Source: Tatlockia sp.
Lineage (GTDB): Bacteria > Pseudomonadota > Gammaproteobacteria > Legionellales > Legionellaceae
Assembly (NCBI GenBank): GCA_013697955.1
Contig: JACCVV010000068.1
Coordinates: 20,284 to 84,283 of the forward strand
Length of the DNA: 64,000 bases
Direction: 5' to 3'
The translations under genes were made by a program, and so were the position numbers. Below are positions 44,851 through 54,910 of the stretch, piece by piece. The number at the start of each line of letters is the position of its first letter. The stretch's first letter is position 1. The notes under the pieces are model-generated. The model ran no database searches and had not been told where the DNA came from. It saw nothing but the letters and a program-made list of their open reading frames with translations.

Positions 44851-46350
44851 TTAAACAGGGTTAATTTTACAAACCGTCCACCCTCCACCCAAAGCCTTGA
44901 CCAAACGAACAGCCGCCGCCATTTGCAAACCTACTACATCATTGGCTGTTTTTTGTGCTGAGAATGCGGTTATTTGTGCAGTGATTACACTGGAATAAGG
45001 CACTATTCCTGCGCGATATTGATTAATTACGAGTTTTAAAGCCTGTCTTGCCGAAACGGCTGCTATATTTTGAACCTGACCTTGCTGCTTAAGTAGACGC
45101 AAAGCAACAAGATTATCTTCAACATCCTGAAAAGCCAGGAGAACCGTTTGCCGATAATTGGCAATTTGTGCCATATAACCAGCTTTGGCAGCCATAACAG
45201 TTGCTTTTCGCAACCCCCCATCAAAAAAAGTTTGCGCCAATTGTAAGCCTGCAGACCATCCAATCGCTGGCGAACTCATTAACTTAACAAAACTTCGAGC
45301 AGCAGCACTTACAGAAGCTGTCAAATTTAAAGCCGGATAATAGGCTGCACAAGCCACGCCGATTTGCGCATTAGCCTGTTGCATTAAGCGTTCAGCTTGC
45401 GCTATATCAGGTCTTCGCTCCAGCCAAACGCTAGGAATTGAAACAGGAATAACAGGTGGCTTTGTCCTTAAAGGTTTGAACTTCAGCGCAAAAATAGCTG
45501 GTGGCCGTCCAATTAAAACGGCTATAGCATGTTCATACTGGCTTCGCAAAATACCATTATTGATGGCTAGAGCTTGCGCATTCTCGAGCACGCTCTGAGC
45601 TTGTAGAATATCTGCACGCGAGGCTACTCCCACCTCGTATTGATTGCGTGTTAGCCTAAGTGCCTTTCTATATCCAGCAACTGTTTCATTTAATAATTGC
45701 TGATCGCTGTCAAGAGCCCGCAATTGGAAATAAAATTGGGCAAGCGATCCCTGTGCCGATAAGGCAGTAGCTGCTAATAAAGCTTGGTTAGCCTGCGCTG
45801 CGGCAATATCTCCTTCGACCGTGCGGCGTACCAAGCCCCAAATATCCGGTTCCCAGGTCGCTGTTAAAAAGGCTGAATAAGTTGTTATCGTGTTGGCTCT
45901 GGCTCCCGATGAAGGAGTCGCTGCGGTTGAAGTGCTTGTAGCCCCGCCAGATGAACTGAAAAACGAAGTGGCTCCACCACCCATTTTCTGTCGGAACAGA
46001 TTAAAAGCACCTGTTAGGGTTGGAAAGTAGCCAGCTCTGGCTTGATTTACAATAGCAACTGACTGTTCATATCTGGCCAAAACGTTTTTTATACTTTGGT
46101 TATGGCCATTGAGCTGCTCTTCCAAAGCATTTAGTACCGGGTCATTAAATAGTTTCCACCACTTCCCACGGTCAGCAAGATCACCCGGCTTTGCAAGCTT
46201 CCATCCCATTTTAAGTTCAGGTTTGAAAGCCTTTCCTTTTGCTTCTTTAAATTTAGCGGGCAATTTAAGGATTGGCGGATGGTAATCAGGGCCAACTGTG
46301 CATGAAACCAATAAAAAAGTAATGACTAATAAAATACCTGCCCTGAACAT
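44851..46350 (-). CDS. RND efflux outer membrane factor (NodT/OprM family lipoprotein)
   Basis: Outer-membrane channel of the adjacent RND pump. The 499 residues begin with a lipoprotein signal (LLVSCTVGPDY, lipobox cysteine at about 17). The family's WWKLFNDPVLNALEEQL start of the helical barrel follows, then paired coiled-coil halves with SVWLERRPDIAQAERLMQQANAQIGVACAAYYPALNLTAS (key part ERRPDIAQAE) and a C-terminal repeat of the coil. GNRLARS-type details are not needed to assign it. A Ser/Thr/Ala-rich insertion near 128-150 is unusual. It is the last gene of the four-gene efflux operon, 12 bases after the second RND gene. Confidence 0.92.
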   Translation of the reverse strand: MFRAGILLVITFLLVSCTVGPDYHPPILKLPAKFKEAKGKAFKPELKMGWKLAKPGDLADRGKWWKLFNDPVLNALEEQLNGHNQSIKNVLARYEQSVAIVNQARAGYFPTLTGAFNLFRQKMGGGATSFFSSSGGATSTSTAATPSSGARANTITTYSAFLTATWEPDIWGLVRRTVEGDIAAAQANQALLAATALSAQGSLAQFYFQLRALDSDQQLLNETVAGYRKALRLTRNQYEVGVASRADILQAQSVLENAQALAINNGILRSQYEHAIAVLIGRPPAIFALKFKPLRTKPPVIPVSIPSVWLERRPDIAQAERLMQQANAQIGVACAAYYPALNLTASVSAAARSFVKLMSSPAIGWSAGLQLAQTFFDGGLRKATVMAAKAGYMAQIANYRQTVLLAFQDVEDNLVALRLLKQQGQVQNIAAVSARQALKLVINQYRAGIVPYSSVITAQITAFSAQKTANDVVGLQMAAAVRLVKALGGGWTVCKINPV

Positions 46351-46362
46351 GTTAAATCCTTA

Positions 46363-49300
46363 TTATACCTGGGTGGAAAATCCATGGAGTTTTCTAGGCC
46401 GTAAACGAAAACGGCGAAATTTGATAGAACTGTTTTCCAAAGCCAGATAAATTACTGGGGTGGTGTAAAGCGTTAATAATTGGCTCATTACCAAACCGCC
46501 GACAATGGCGATACCGAGCGGTCGTCTCAACTCTGAACCTAAACCAAGGCCAAATATCAAAGGAAAAGCACCAAACATTGCAGCTAAAGTCGTCATCATA
46601 ATAGGTCGAAAACGCATTAGGGCCGCTTCAAATATTGCTTGTTTAGGCGGTTTGGCCTGTTTGCGCTCAAGTTCCAAAGCAAAATCAATCATCATAATTG
46701 CATTCTTTTTTACAATTCCTATTAATAAAATCATACCGATTAACGCGATAATAGAAAAATCCGTTCTGCTTAAAAGAAGTGCCAATAACGCTCCAACCCC
46801 TGCTGAAGGAAGCGTTGAAAGAATCGTCACAGGATGAATCAGGCTTTCATAAAGCATACCTAAGACTATATAAACAGTAACTAAAGCTGCCAAAATCAAA
46901 TAGGGTTGACTCGCGAGCGAATCTTGAAAAGCCTGAGCAGTTCCTTGAAAAGCACCGTGAATTGATTTAGGCAAGCCACTTTTAGCTACGGTAGAAAGAA
47001 TTGAATCAACTGCCCTATCCAGTGGCATACCAGGCTTAAGATTAAATGAAATTGTTGCTGCAGGCGCCTCTTCTTGATGATTTACAGCTAAGAGGGTGGC
47101 TGCGGGTGTAAAACTGGCGAAGGCCGATAAAGGTACTTTATTTCCAGCTGCGGTAATGACATAAATTTCATTGAGAGTTTCCGGCCGTTGCAAATATTTT
47201 GGTGCTACTTCCATCACCACATAATATTGATTCATAGCAGTATAAATAGTTGATACCAGACTTTGGCCAAAGGCATTATAAAGAGTTTCATCAATTTGCT
47301 CAGAACTGACACCCAAACTAGAGGCAGAATCGCGATTCACTTTCACGAACATTTGCAAACCCTGATCGCGTTGATCACTATTTACATCAGTGAGACCCGG
47401 TAATTCCCTTATTCTTTCGGTGATCAAGGCAGACCATTTATTAAGTGAAGATAATTTATCAGCCGATAAGGTATATTGATATTGCCCGGCTGCTGTCCGA
47501 CTTCCCACCGTGAGATCTTGTGTAGCCTGTAAATAGAGCCTTGCACCTTTTATTTCGGCAAGCTTGGTTCTTAGCCGATTAATCACCTTATCCGCAGAAA
47601 GGTGGCGCTCTTTGAGCGGCTTAAGGGTTGCAAATAAAATTCCCTGCGTAGTACGAGTAACACCGCCAATATATCCTGCCACATTTTCAATAGCTGGATC
47701 CTTTAGAAGGATATCGACAAAGGCTTTAAATGCTTTGTTAGTCGCCTGAAAGGATAAAGCTTGATCGGTTTGAATCGTTCCAGATAACTGACCCGTGTCT
47801 TGTTGTGGAAAAAATCCTTTAGGCACGATTATAAAAAGCAAAATAGTTAGAACAAACATTAATAAAGTTAAAAACTGCATAAATTTAGGATGAAAAAGTG
47901 ACCAATTCAAACTTTTTTCATAATAATGACGGATTCGATCCATTAGAGAATTTTTTTTATATTCGACCTGAAGATTGGTTAATAAGCGCGAACACATCAT
48001 AGGCGTTACAGTGAGTGAAATGATCATTGAAATAAGGATTGCTATCGATAACGTTATTGCAAATTCCCGGAACAATCGTCCTACCAAACCGCCCATTAAT
48101 AAAATTGGAATAAACACTGCAATCAGGGAAAGACTCATTGAGATGACGGTGAAATTTACTTCTTTTGCCCCCGCCAGAGCTGCCAGCATGCGGTTTTTAC
48201 CATTTTCAACATGACGAGTTATATTTTCCAGCACCACTACAGCATCATCAACTACGAAGCCTGTTGAAATAGTGAGTGCCATCAGGGATAAATTATTCAA
48301 GCTGTAACCGAACAATTTCATTACTGCAAAAGTACCAAGAATGGATAATAAAACAGCAGCGCCAGGAATCAGCATTGCTCGAAAAGAGCCTAAAAAAAGG
48401 TAAGTAACTAAAATAACCAGGAGAATAGACACCATTAAAGTGAGTTCGACATCGTGTAAAGAAGCACGAATCGTTTTGGTTCGATCCAGCATAATCTCTA
48501 AATCTATATTAGCCGGTATTCCAGCTCTCAATTGAGGTAATAGCGCCTTTAACCTGTCGACCGTTTGTATAGCATTAGCACCTGGCTCCTTGAAAATTAT
48601 GAGGAGTACTGATGGTCTTCCATTAGCAAGTCCTGCATTGCGCACATCCTGAACTGAATCATAAACCTCGCCAACATCAGAAAGACGAACAGGACTATTA
48701 TTTCGATAAGTAATAATTACAGGTTCATACTCAGATGCTTTGAAAAGTTGATCATTGTTTAAAAGGTCAGATACAGACATTTTTGCAAGGGGAAGCTGCC
48801 CCTTTGCTTGATTAACATTAGCTGCAGCGATTGCCGCAGCCACAGCCGGTAAACCTATTCCATAACTATTGAGAATAGTAGGATTTAATTCCACTCTGAC
48901 AGCAGGTAAGGAACTGCCTCCCACAAAGACTTGCCCGACTCCAGTAATTTGCGAGAGCTTTTGTTGTAGAACTGAAGAAGCGACATCATAAAGTTCACTG
49001 GGACGTAGTTGTTGAGAGGTCAATGACAAAATCAAAATTGGTGGATCAGCTAAATTAATTTTTCGATAAGTCGGATTGGTTGGCAAATTGGATGGCAATT
49101 GGGCGCGAGCTGCATTTATAGCCGCTTGCACCTCACGGGCAGCGGCATTAATATTTCGCGATAAATCAAATTGTAAAATAACTTGCGTAACTCCTAATAC
49201 AGAGGCTGAAGTCATTTGGGTAATACCTGCTATGCGACCTAATTGCCGTTCTAATGGAGACGCAACCGAGGTCGCCATATTTTCAGGACTGGCGCCAGGC

Positions 49301-49452
49301 ATTGCTGCATTTACTGTTATCGTTGGAAATTCCACCTGCGGCAGAGCAGCGACTGGCAGCAGATTAAAGGCAACTATTCCTGCAAGTGCTATACCTATTG
49401 CCAGCAGAGTTGTTGCGATAGGTCTTTGAATAAACAGCGCAGAAAAATTCAT
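46363..49452 (-). CDS. mdtC: RND multidrug efflux transporter, MdtC-like
   Basis: Inner-membrane proton-driven pump subunit. The 1029 residues have the RND plan of 12 transmembrane segments and two large periplasmic loops. FSALFIQRPIATTLLAIGI opens the chain. AALPQVEFPTITVNAAMPGASPENMATSVASPLERQLGRIAGI is the first loop start, GFVVDDAVVVLENI marks TM4 with its acidic residues, and RFRPIMMTTLAAMFGAFPL lies near the end (key parts given). In MdtABC two different RND chains, B and C, assemble together; the preceding gene encodes the other chain. Its ATG overlaps the stop of that gene (ATGA). The B versus C assignment is by gene order. Confidence 0.9.
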   Translation of the reverse strand: MNFSALFIQRPIATTLLAIGIALAGIVAFNLLPVAALPQVEFPTITVNAAMPGASPENMATSVASPLERQLGRIAGITQMTSASVLGVTQVILQFDLSRNINAAAREVQAAINAARAQLPSNLPTNPTYRKINLADPPILILSLTSQQLRPSELYDVASSVLQQKLSQITGVGQVFVGGSSLPAVRVELNPTILNSYGIGLPAVAAAIAAANVNQAKGQLPLAKMSVSDLLNNDQLFKASEYEPVIITYRNNSPVRLSDVGEVYDSVQDVRNAGLANGRPSVLLIIFKEPGANAIQTVDRLKALLPQLRAGIPANIDLEIMLDRTKTIRASLHDVELTLMVSILLVILVTYLFLGSFRAMLIPGAAVLLSILGTFAVMKLFGYSLNNLSLMALTISTGFVVDDAVVVLENITRHVENGKNRMLAALAGAKEVNFTVISMSLSLIAVFIPILLMGGLVGRLFREFAITLSIAILISMIISLTVTPMMCSRLLTNLQVEYKKNSLMDRIRHYYEKSLNWSLFHPKFMQFLTLLMFVLTILLFIIVPKGFFPQQDTGQLSGTIQTDQALSFQATNKAFKAFVDILLKDPAIENVAGYIGGVTRTTQGILFATLKPLKERHLSADKVINRLRTKLAEIKGARLYLQATQDLTVGSRTAAGQYQYTLSADKLSSLNKWSALITERIRELPGLTDVNSDQRDQGLQMFVKVNRDSASSLGVSSEQIDETLYNAFGQSLVSTIYTAMNQYYVVMEVAPKYLQRPETLNEIYVITAAGNKVPLSAFASFTPAATLLAVNHQEEAPAATISFNLKPGMPLDRAVDSILSTVAKSGLPKSIHGAFQGTAQAFQDSLASQPYLILAALVTVYIVLGMLYESLIHPVTILSTLPSAGVGALLALLLSRTDFSIIALIGMILLIGIVKKNAIMMIDFALELERKQAKPPKQAIFEAALMRFRPIMMTTLAAMFGAFPLIFGLGLGSELRRPLGIAIVGGLVMSQLLTLYTTPVIYLALENSSIKFRRFRLRPRKLHGFSTQV

Positions 49453-52400
49453 GCTAGTCCCGAATTTGGAATGACCAATTGGTTTTTACCAGACATTTTC
49501 CGGGATAACCTATCAAAATATAAATAAATGACTAGGGTTGTGTATAGGGTTAATAGCTGACTTAATAGAAGTCCGCCAATAATGGCAACACCGAGCGGCT
49601 GCCGTAATTCAGATCCCATTCCGCTACCAAAGGCAAGGGGAAAGGCGCCTAACATTGAAGCAAGAGTAGTCATTAAAATGGGTCTAAACCGTAACAAACA
49701 AGCCTGATAAATGGCCTCGCGAGGTGCTTTTTGGTTGGCCCTTTCTTGCTCAAGTGCAAAATCAATCATCATAATTGCATTTTTCATAACCAATCCAATT
49801 AACAAAATGATCCCAATAAGGGCAATGATGCTTAAATCATTTCCAGTCAAAATCAAAGCCAGTAAAGCACCCAGTCCCGCCGATGGGAGAGTCGATAAAA
49901 TGGTTATGGGATGGATATAGCTTTCATAAAGAACGCCAAGAACGATATAAACTACAATGATTGCTGCAAGCAGCAGCCAGCCCTCATTATTCAGAGAATT
50001 TTGAAAGATCTTCGCTGCTCCTTCAAAATCGGTTTGCAGACCTTGAGGCAAATTTAAAGTTTGTTGGATTTGGGAAATAACACGCAAAGCATCACCAAGA
50101 GCCACCTTCGGGGCCAAATTAAAAGATAGGGTCGCCGCGGGAAATTGATTCTGGCGATTAATAACGAGGGCTCCGACTTGGTGGCCAATTTGGGTAAAAG
50201 TTGCCAAAGGAATTGGCCCGCCTGTTGTTGAATTCAGAAAGGTATTTTGCAAACCTTTTAAAGATTTTTGCAGGCCAGGCAACGCTTCCAAAATCACTCG
50301 ATATTGGTTGCGTTGAGTAAAAACAATTGATATTTGCCGTTGGCCAAAAGAATCATAAAGTATGTCATCAATCATTTGCATGGTAATGCCAAGACGCGAG
50401 GCAGTATCTCTATCTACATTTACCACAGTTTTCAAACCCAGATTTTGCAAATCAGACGCAACCGATCGAAGCTGTGGCTGCTTTTCCCATTTAGCTAACA
50501 TTCTTGCTGACCATTGAGCCACTTCATTGGCATCCGGTGAACTTAGGCTATATTGAAATTGGTTGCGGCTAACGCTGGTATCGATGGATAAATCTTGCAC
50601 GGGTTGCATAAACAAACTAGCATCCGATACTTTTGCCAATTCCCTTTGTAGACGATTAATAACCTCTCCTGCAGATTCTTTACGTTCGCCAAGTGGTTTT
50701 AAGCTAATCAACATGCGCCCGCTGTTGAGGGTTGAATTAGTCCCGTCTACCCCAATAAAGGAAGAAAGATTAGCCACAGCCGGATCGGCAAGAACCACAT
50801 TTGCAAGCGCTTTTTGCCTATTTGTCATTGCTTGAAAAGAGATGGACTGCGGCATTTGGGAAATTCCTTGAATCATGCCGGTATCCTGGATAGGAAAAAA
50901 CCCTTTGGGAATGATGTAGAGCAACATCAAGGATAATAGCAGAGTAATAACTGCAACGAACAACGTTAGTGGCTGATGGCTTAATACCCATTCCAGAGAG
51001 CGACCATAGCCGCTTATAACTCCGTTCAGAATTTCAGCTGATTTGCGCTCAAAGGGAGTAGATTCCTTCAGATTTTTATGACGAAGAATGCGAGCACAAA
51101 GCATTGGCGTAAAGGTTAAAGAAACAAAGGCAGATATGAAAATAGCAACGGTCAGCGTCAACGCAAACTCGCGAAAAAGGCGCCCGATAAGATCAGACAT
51201 AAACAGTAAGGGAATAAGGACTGCAACTAAGGAAAACGTTAGTGAAAGAATAGTGAATCCAATTTGTTTAGCCCCTTTCATTGCTGCATTAAAAGGCGTT
51301 TCTCCCTCTTCCAAGTAACGGCTTATGTTTTCAATCATCACAATCGCATCATCAACCACAAAGCCTGTCGCAATGGTTAAAGCCATTAGAGTCAGATTGT
51401 TTAAGCTAAAATCAAAAAGATACATAGCAGCAAAGGTGCCAATCAATGAAAGCGGTACGGCAACAGAAGGAATCATCGTCGCCGACAGATTTCGCAGAAA
51501 TAGAAAGATGACCATCACTACCAAACAGATAGACAAAAGTAATTCAAATTGCACATCTTTGACTGAGCTGCGGATGGTTATCGTTCGATCCGCCAAGACT
51601 GAAATGTTAATGCCCGGCGGTAAATTAGGGCGCAATTTTGCCAGTAATTGATTAACACGTGAAACCACTTCAATAACATTAGCCCCTGGTTGGCGCTGGA
51701 TATTCAAAATAATTGCCGGCTCATTATTCATCCATGCAGCCTGATTTACATTTTCAGCACCATCTTTAACATCTGCTACATCTTGCAGGCGAACAGGACT
51801 ATTGTTTTGATAGCGAATAATAATAGGCTTGTAATCGGCGCTGCTAAGAAGTTGATCGTTGGAAGTAATTGTGTAGGCAAGGCGTGAGCCATCCAGACTT
51901 CCCTTTGCTGCGTTCACATTAGCCCTTCCAATCGCAGCCCGCACATTTTCCATGGTCATTCCATAAGAAGCGAGGACATCCGGATTAACTTGAATGCGAA
52001 TTGCCGGTCGATTCCCACCGCTAATAGAGACTAAACCGACTCCTAAAACTTGTGAAAGTTTTGGAACCAGACGTGTATCGGCATAGTCTTCAACCTCAGG
52101 CAAGGGTAGATTTTTTGATGTCAGCGCCAAAGTCATGATGGGTGAATCCGCGGGATTGACCTTGTTGTAAACAGGGGGATTGGGCAAATTGACGGGCAAA
52201 TAATTTGCCGCTGCATTTATAGCGGCTTGCACATCCTGTTCAGCATCATCCAAAGCTCGTTCCAGAGCGAATTGAAGATTAATGATAGACGCACCCAAGG
52301 AACTGGTGGACGTCATTTTATCAAGCCCTGGCATTTGCCCTAACTGTCTTTCAAGCGGGGCAGTTACCGATGAGGCCATGACTTCAGGACTGGCACCCGG

Positions 52401-52553
52401 ATAAAAAGTGGAGACCTGGATGGTGGGGTATTCGATTTCTGGCAAAGAGGATATCGGCAATAGGTGATAAGCCAAAATACCAACCAATAAAATAGCAAGC
52501 ATTAATAATGATGTCGCAATGGGGCGCTGGATAAAGGGAGCGGAAATATTCAT
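49449..52553 (-). CDS. mdtB: RND multidrug efflux transporter, MdtB-like
   Basis: First RND chain of the pump: 1034 residues, close in sequence to the next gene. It opens with ISAPFIQRPIATSLLMLAI and shows SLPEIEYPTIQVSTFYPGASPEVMASSV, then GFVVDDAIVMIENISR in TM4 and RFRPILMTTLASMLGAFPLAFG (motifs given by key parts). The two acidic residues of the proton relay (DD in GFVVDDA) are present. It overlaps the downstream RND gene by four bases (ATGA) and lies 7 bases after the fusion-protein gene, so expression is strictly coupled. Confidence 0.92.
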   Translation of the reverse strand: MNISAPFIQRPIATSLLMLAILLVGILAYHLLPISSLPEIEYPTIQVSTFYPGASPEVMASSVTAPLERQLGQMPGLDKMTSTSSLGASIINLQFALERALDDAEQDVQAAINAAANYLPVNLPNPPVYNKVNPADSPIMTLALTSKNLPLPEVEDYADTRLVPKLSQVLGVGLVSISGGNRPAIRIQVNPDVLASYGMTMENVRAAIGRANVNAAKGSLDGSRLAYTITSNDQLLSSADYKPIIIRYQNNSPVRLQDVADVKDGAENVNQAAWMNNEPAIILNIQRQPGANVIEVVSRVNQLLAKLRPNLPPGINISVLADRTITIRSSVKDVQFELLLSICLVVMVIFLFLRNLSATMIPSVAVPLSLIGTFAAMYLFDFSLNNLTLMALTIATGFVVDDAIVMIENISRYLEEGETPFNAAMKGAKQIGFTILSLTFSLVAVLIPLLFMSDLIGRLFREFALTLTVAIFISAFVSLTFTPMLCARILRHKNLKESTPFERKSAEILNGVISGYGRSLEWVLSHQPLTLFVAVITLLLSLMLLYIIPKGFFPIQDTGMIQGISQMPQSISFQAMTNRQKALANVVLADPAVANLSSFIGVDGTNSTLNSGRMLISLKPLGERKESAGEVINRLQRELAKVSDASLFMQPVQDLSIDTSVSRNQFQYSLSSPDANEVAQWSARMLAKWEKQPQLRSVASDLQNLGLKTVVNVDRDTASRLGITMQMIDDILYDSFGQRQISIVFTQRNQYRVILEALPGLQKSLKGLQNTFLNSTTGGPIPLATFTQIGHQVGALVINRQNQFPAATLSFNLAPKVALGDALRVISQIQQTLNLPQGLQTDFEGAAKIFQNSLNNEGWLLLAAIIVVYIVLGVLYESYIHPITILSTLPSAGLGALLALILTGNDLSIIALIGIILLIGLVMKNAIMMIDFALEQERANQKAPREAIYQACLLRFRPILMTTLASMLGAFPLAFGSGMGSELRQPLGVAIIGGLLLSQLLTLYTTLVIYLYFDRLSRKMSGKNQLVIPNSGLA

Positions 52554-52560
52554 AATTCTT

Positions 52561-53760
52561 TCAGACCTTACCCGTTTTTTTAGCTATTCGTCCGGAGTAA
52601 TCTTTCGATTCATCAATCTTAACTTTTGCTCCGTTCACTAATTTATCTGCTCCACTAACTACAACCTGCTGTCCTAGTTTTAATCCTTTCACAATTACAG
52701 TGCTATCGCCAAAGGTGATGCCTGTTTTTACAAATTTGGTAGAGACTGTAAAATCATTATTCATAAGATATACAAAATCACCATGACTACCGTGCTGAAT
52801 AGCAGCCGTTGATACAGTGGTGGCATTGTTTAAGGTCTTAACAAGTAATTTAATGTTAACAAATTGGTTGGCAAAGAGTCTGTGCTCTTTGTTCTCAAAA
52901 ACTGCTCTCAAGCGGACTGTACCTGTTGTTGTATCAATTTGGTTATCAATCGTTAACAATAATCCTGTTGTCAACAAGCGATTTTGGCGTCGATCATAGG
53001 CTTCAACTTTAATATTTTTATCAAAAAAGGCTTGAGGTAAAATTTGAGGTAAATCACGTTCGGAAACTGTAAAAATAACAGTAATTGGATTTAGAGTGGT
53101 TATGACCACAATGCCAGTTGGATCGGAAGTAAGAACCAAATTACCCGGATCAATCTGACGCAAGCCCACTCGACCCTCGATAGGTGAAACAATTCGGCAG
53201 TACATTAAATTAACTTTCGTGCTTGCAATTAAGCCCTTATCAATCTTAATGGAGCCTTGATATTGCCTTACTAGGGACTCTTGGGTTGCTAAAGTTTGCT
53301 GAGAAACAGAATCTTGCCTCCATAACCTCTGATATCGCTTCAAATCGGTTAACGCATTGGCAAGTAGAGCCTTATCCCTCACTAATTGCCCCTGATATTG
53401 GCTAAGTTGAGCCAATAAAGGCCTTTCATCGATTTGAGCTAGTAAATCACCTTTTTTGACTAATTGACCCTCTTTGAAAAAAACATCCATTAGTAAGCCA
53501 TTTATTTGCGTTTTTATAGTCACAGTGAAGATTGCTTTAACATTACCAATGGCGGATATGTAGACGGGTACATTCTGATTTTGAACAATATTCAATACAA
53601 CAGATGTGGGTTTTTTTGGCTCGGCAGGTTTAGTGTTTCGCTGTTTGACTGCATAAACAATTAACAATAATAAAATCAGTAAAAAAACCAGGAACAACCA
53701 TCGACGGCGATCTGGCTTCCTTTTTATTAGCTTGTCCGATTCGTTAGGCTCGTTAATCAT
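52561..53760 (-). CDS. mdtA: RND membrane fusion protein, MdtA-like
   Basis: Periplasmic adaptor linking the RND pair to the outer membrane channel. The 399 residues have an N-terminal membrane anchor (WLFLVFLLILLLLIVYAV, about 20-37). The lipoyl half-motifs are around GNVKAIFTVTIKTQINGLLMDVFFKEGQLVKKGDLLAQID and SPIEGRVGLRQIDPGNLV. A helical hairpin lies between them, followed by beta-barrel and membrane-proximal domains. It is the first gene of the operon, so its upstream region (53761-53918, shared with the divergent cysteine synthase gene) should hold the operon promoter. Confidence 0.92.
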   Translation of the reverse strand: MINEPNESDKLIKRKPDRRRWLFLVFLLILLLLIVYAVKQRNTKPAEPKKPTSVVLNIVQNQNVPVYISAIGNVKAIFTVTIKTQINGLLMDVFFKEGQLVKKGDLLAQIDERPLLAQLSQYQGQLVRDKALLANALTDLKRYQRLWRQDSVSQQTLATQESLVRQYQGSIKIDKGLIASTKVNLMYCRIVSPIEGRVGLRQIDPGNLVLTSDPTGIVVITTLNPITVIFTVSERDLPQILPQAFFDKNIKVEAYDRRQNRLLTTGLLLTIDNQIDTTTGTVRLRAVFENKEHRLFANQFVNIKLLVKTLNNATTVSTAAIQHGSHGDFVYLMNNDFTVSTKFVKTGITFGDSTVIVKGLKLGQQVVVSGADKLVNGAKVKIDESKDYSGRIAKKTGKV

Positions 53761-53918
53761 TAAACGTTGATGTCCTTTTGGCTAGCCGCTTTTTTCAGCT
53801 TGAAAATAAAATTTAGCCATAGAAGCTATATTGCCCTGTATTCTATTGAATTTATAGGGTTTATCTTTGAAATAATTCCAGCTTATACTGACTACTTAAT
53901 ATCTAACCGAGGCTTTGT

Positions 53919-54869
53919 ATGATTTATCAAAACATTCTTGAAACTATCGGACGGACTCCAGTTGTTAAAATTAACCACATAGCCAAACATCTTTCCTGTG
54001 AACTTTATGCTAAGTGTGAATTTTTTAATCCCGGCGGTTCGGTAAAGGATCGAATAGGCTATGAAATGGTAAAAAATGCCCAACTTCAGGGCCGCATAAA
54101 ACCCGGTGATACCTTGATTGAGCCTACTTCCGGCAACACGGGCATCGGCATTGCCCTGGCTGGAGCAGTAATGGGATATAAGGTCGTTATTACCATGCCT
54201 AATAAAATGAGCCAGGAAAAGCAGGTCGTACTTGAGCGTTTAGGTGCTGTTATATATCGAACACCTTCTGAGGCAGCCTGGAATGATCCAGAAAGTCATA
54301 TTTCACTTGCTAAAAAATTGCAAAGCGAAATTCCTAATTCCCACATTCTTGATCAATATGCAAACCCAGATAACCCAAATGCGCATTATCACGGGACAGC
54401 TCAGGAAATAATTGATGATTTTGGTACAGATTTAGACATGATTGTCGCTACAGTTGGAACTGGCGGCACCATATCAGGAGTTGCCAAACGTTTAAAAGAA
54501 AATAATCCAAATATAAAAATAATTGGTGTGGATCCTGTAGGCTCAATTCTTGGCGGCGGTAATGAAATTATCCCTTATTTAGTTGAAGGAATAGGTTATG
54601 ACTTTTTTCCGGATGTTTTGGATAATACGCTGGTAGACCAATATATAAAAACTAGTGACGCTGAGTCATTCAAGACTGCTCGACAGTTAATTCGAGAAGA
54701 AGGCTTGCTTGTCGGCGGCTCTTCCGGAGCTGCAATGTGGGCGGCCTTGCAAGCAGCAACTTCCTTAGACGCAGGCCAAAAATGTCTCGTTATCCTACCT
54801 GACTCGATTCGTAATTATATGTCGAAACACGCAAATGATACATGGATGAAAGAACAAGGGTTTATTTGA
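53919..54869 (+). CDS. PLP-dependent cysteine synthase/cystathionine beta-synthase core
   Basis: A fold-type II PLP enzyme of 316 residues. The PLP lysine is Lys43 in NPGGSVKDR, with the substrate loop EPTSGNTG (68-75) and the phosphate loop VGTGGTISG. Several segments resemble animal cystathionine beta-synthase more than CysK/CysM: IPNSHILDQYANPDNPNAHY, EGIGYDFFPDVLDNTLVDQ and CLVILPDSIRNYMSKHANDTWM. There is no C-terminal CBS regulatory domain and no heme-binding N-terminus. The activity may therefore be cysteine synthase, cystathionine beta-synthase, or both. No cystathionine gamma-lyase gene is adjacent. It is divergent from the efflux operon and ends at a terminator shared with the OTU gene. 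Confidence 0.9.
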   Translation: MIYQNILETIGRTPVVKINHIAKHLSCELYAKCEFFNPGGSVKDRIGYEMVKNAQLQGRIKPGDTLIEPTSGNTGIGIALAGAVMGYKVVITMPNKMSQEKQVVLERLGAVIYRTPSEAAWNDPESHISLAKKLQSEIPNSHILDQYANPDNPNAHYHGTAQEIIDDFGTDLDMIVATVGTGGTISGVAKRLKENNPNIKIIGVDPVGSILGGGNEIIPYLVEGIGYDFFPDVLDNTLVDQYIKTSDAESFKTARQLIREEGLLVGGSSGAAMWAALQAATSLDAGQKCLVILPDSIRNYMSKHANDTWMKEQGFI

Positions 54870-54877
54870 GGAAGGAA

Positions 54878-54910
54878 GTAGTTGGGCTCTTAATCCCAAC
54901 TACAATAATT
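54878..54910. terminator. Bidirectional terminator between the PLP enzyme and OTU genes
   Basis: GTAGTTGGG (54878-54886) pairs perfectly with CCCAACTAC (54895-54903) around an 8-base loop, followed by AATAATTTT. It lies between convergent genes. Confidence 0.7.

Noticed and set aside
46505..51651. Several 60-117 codon frames antisense to the RND genes
   Set aside because: They are mirror frames of strongly conserved pump genes and have no independent signals.
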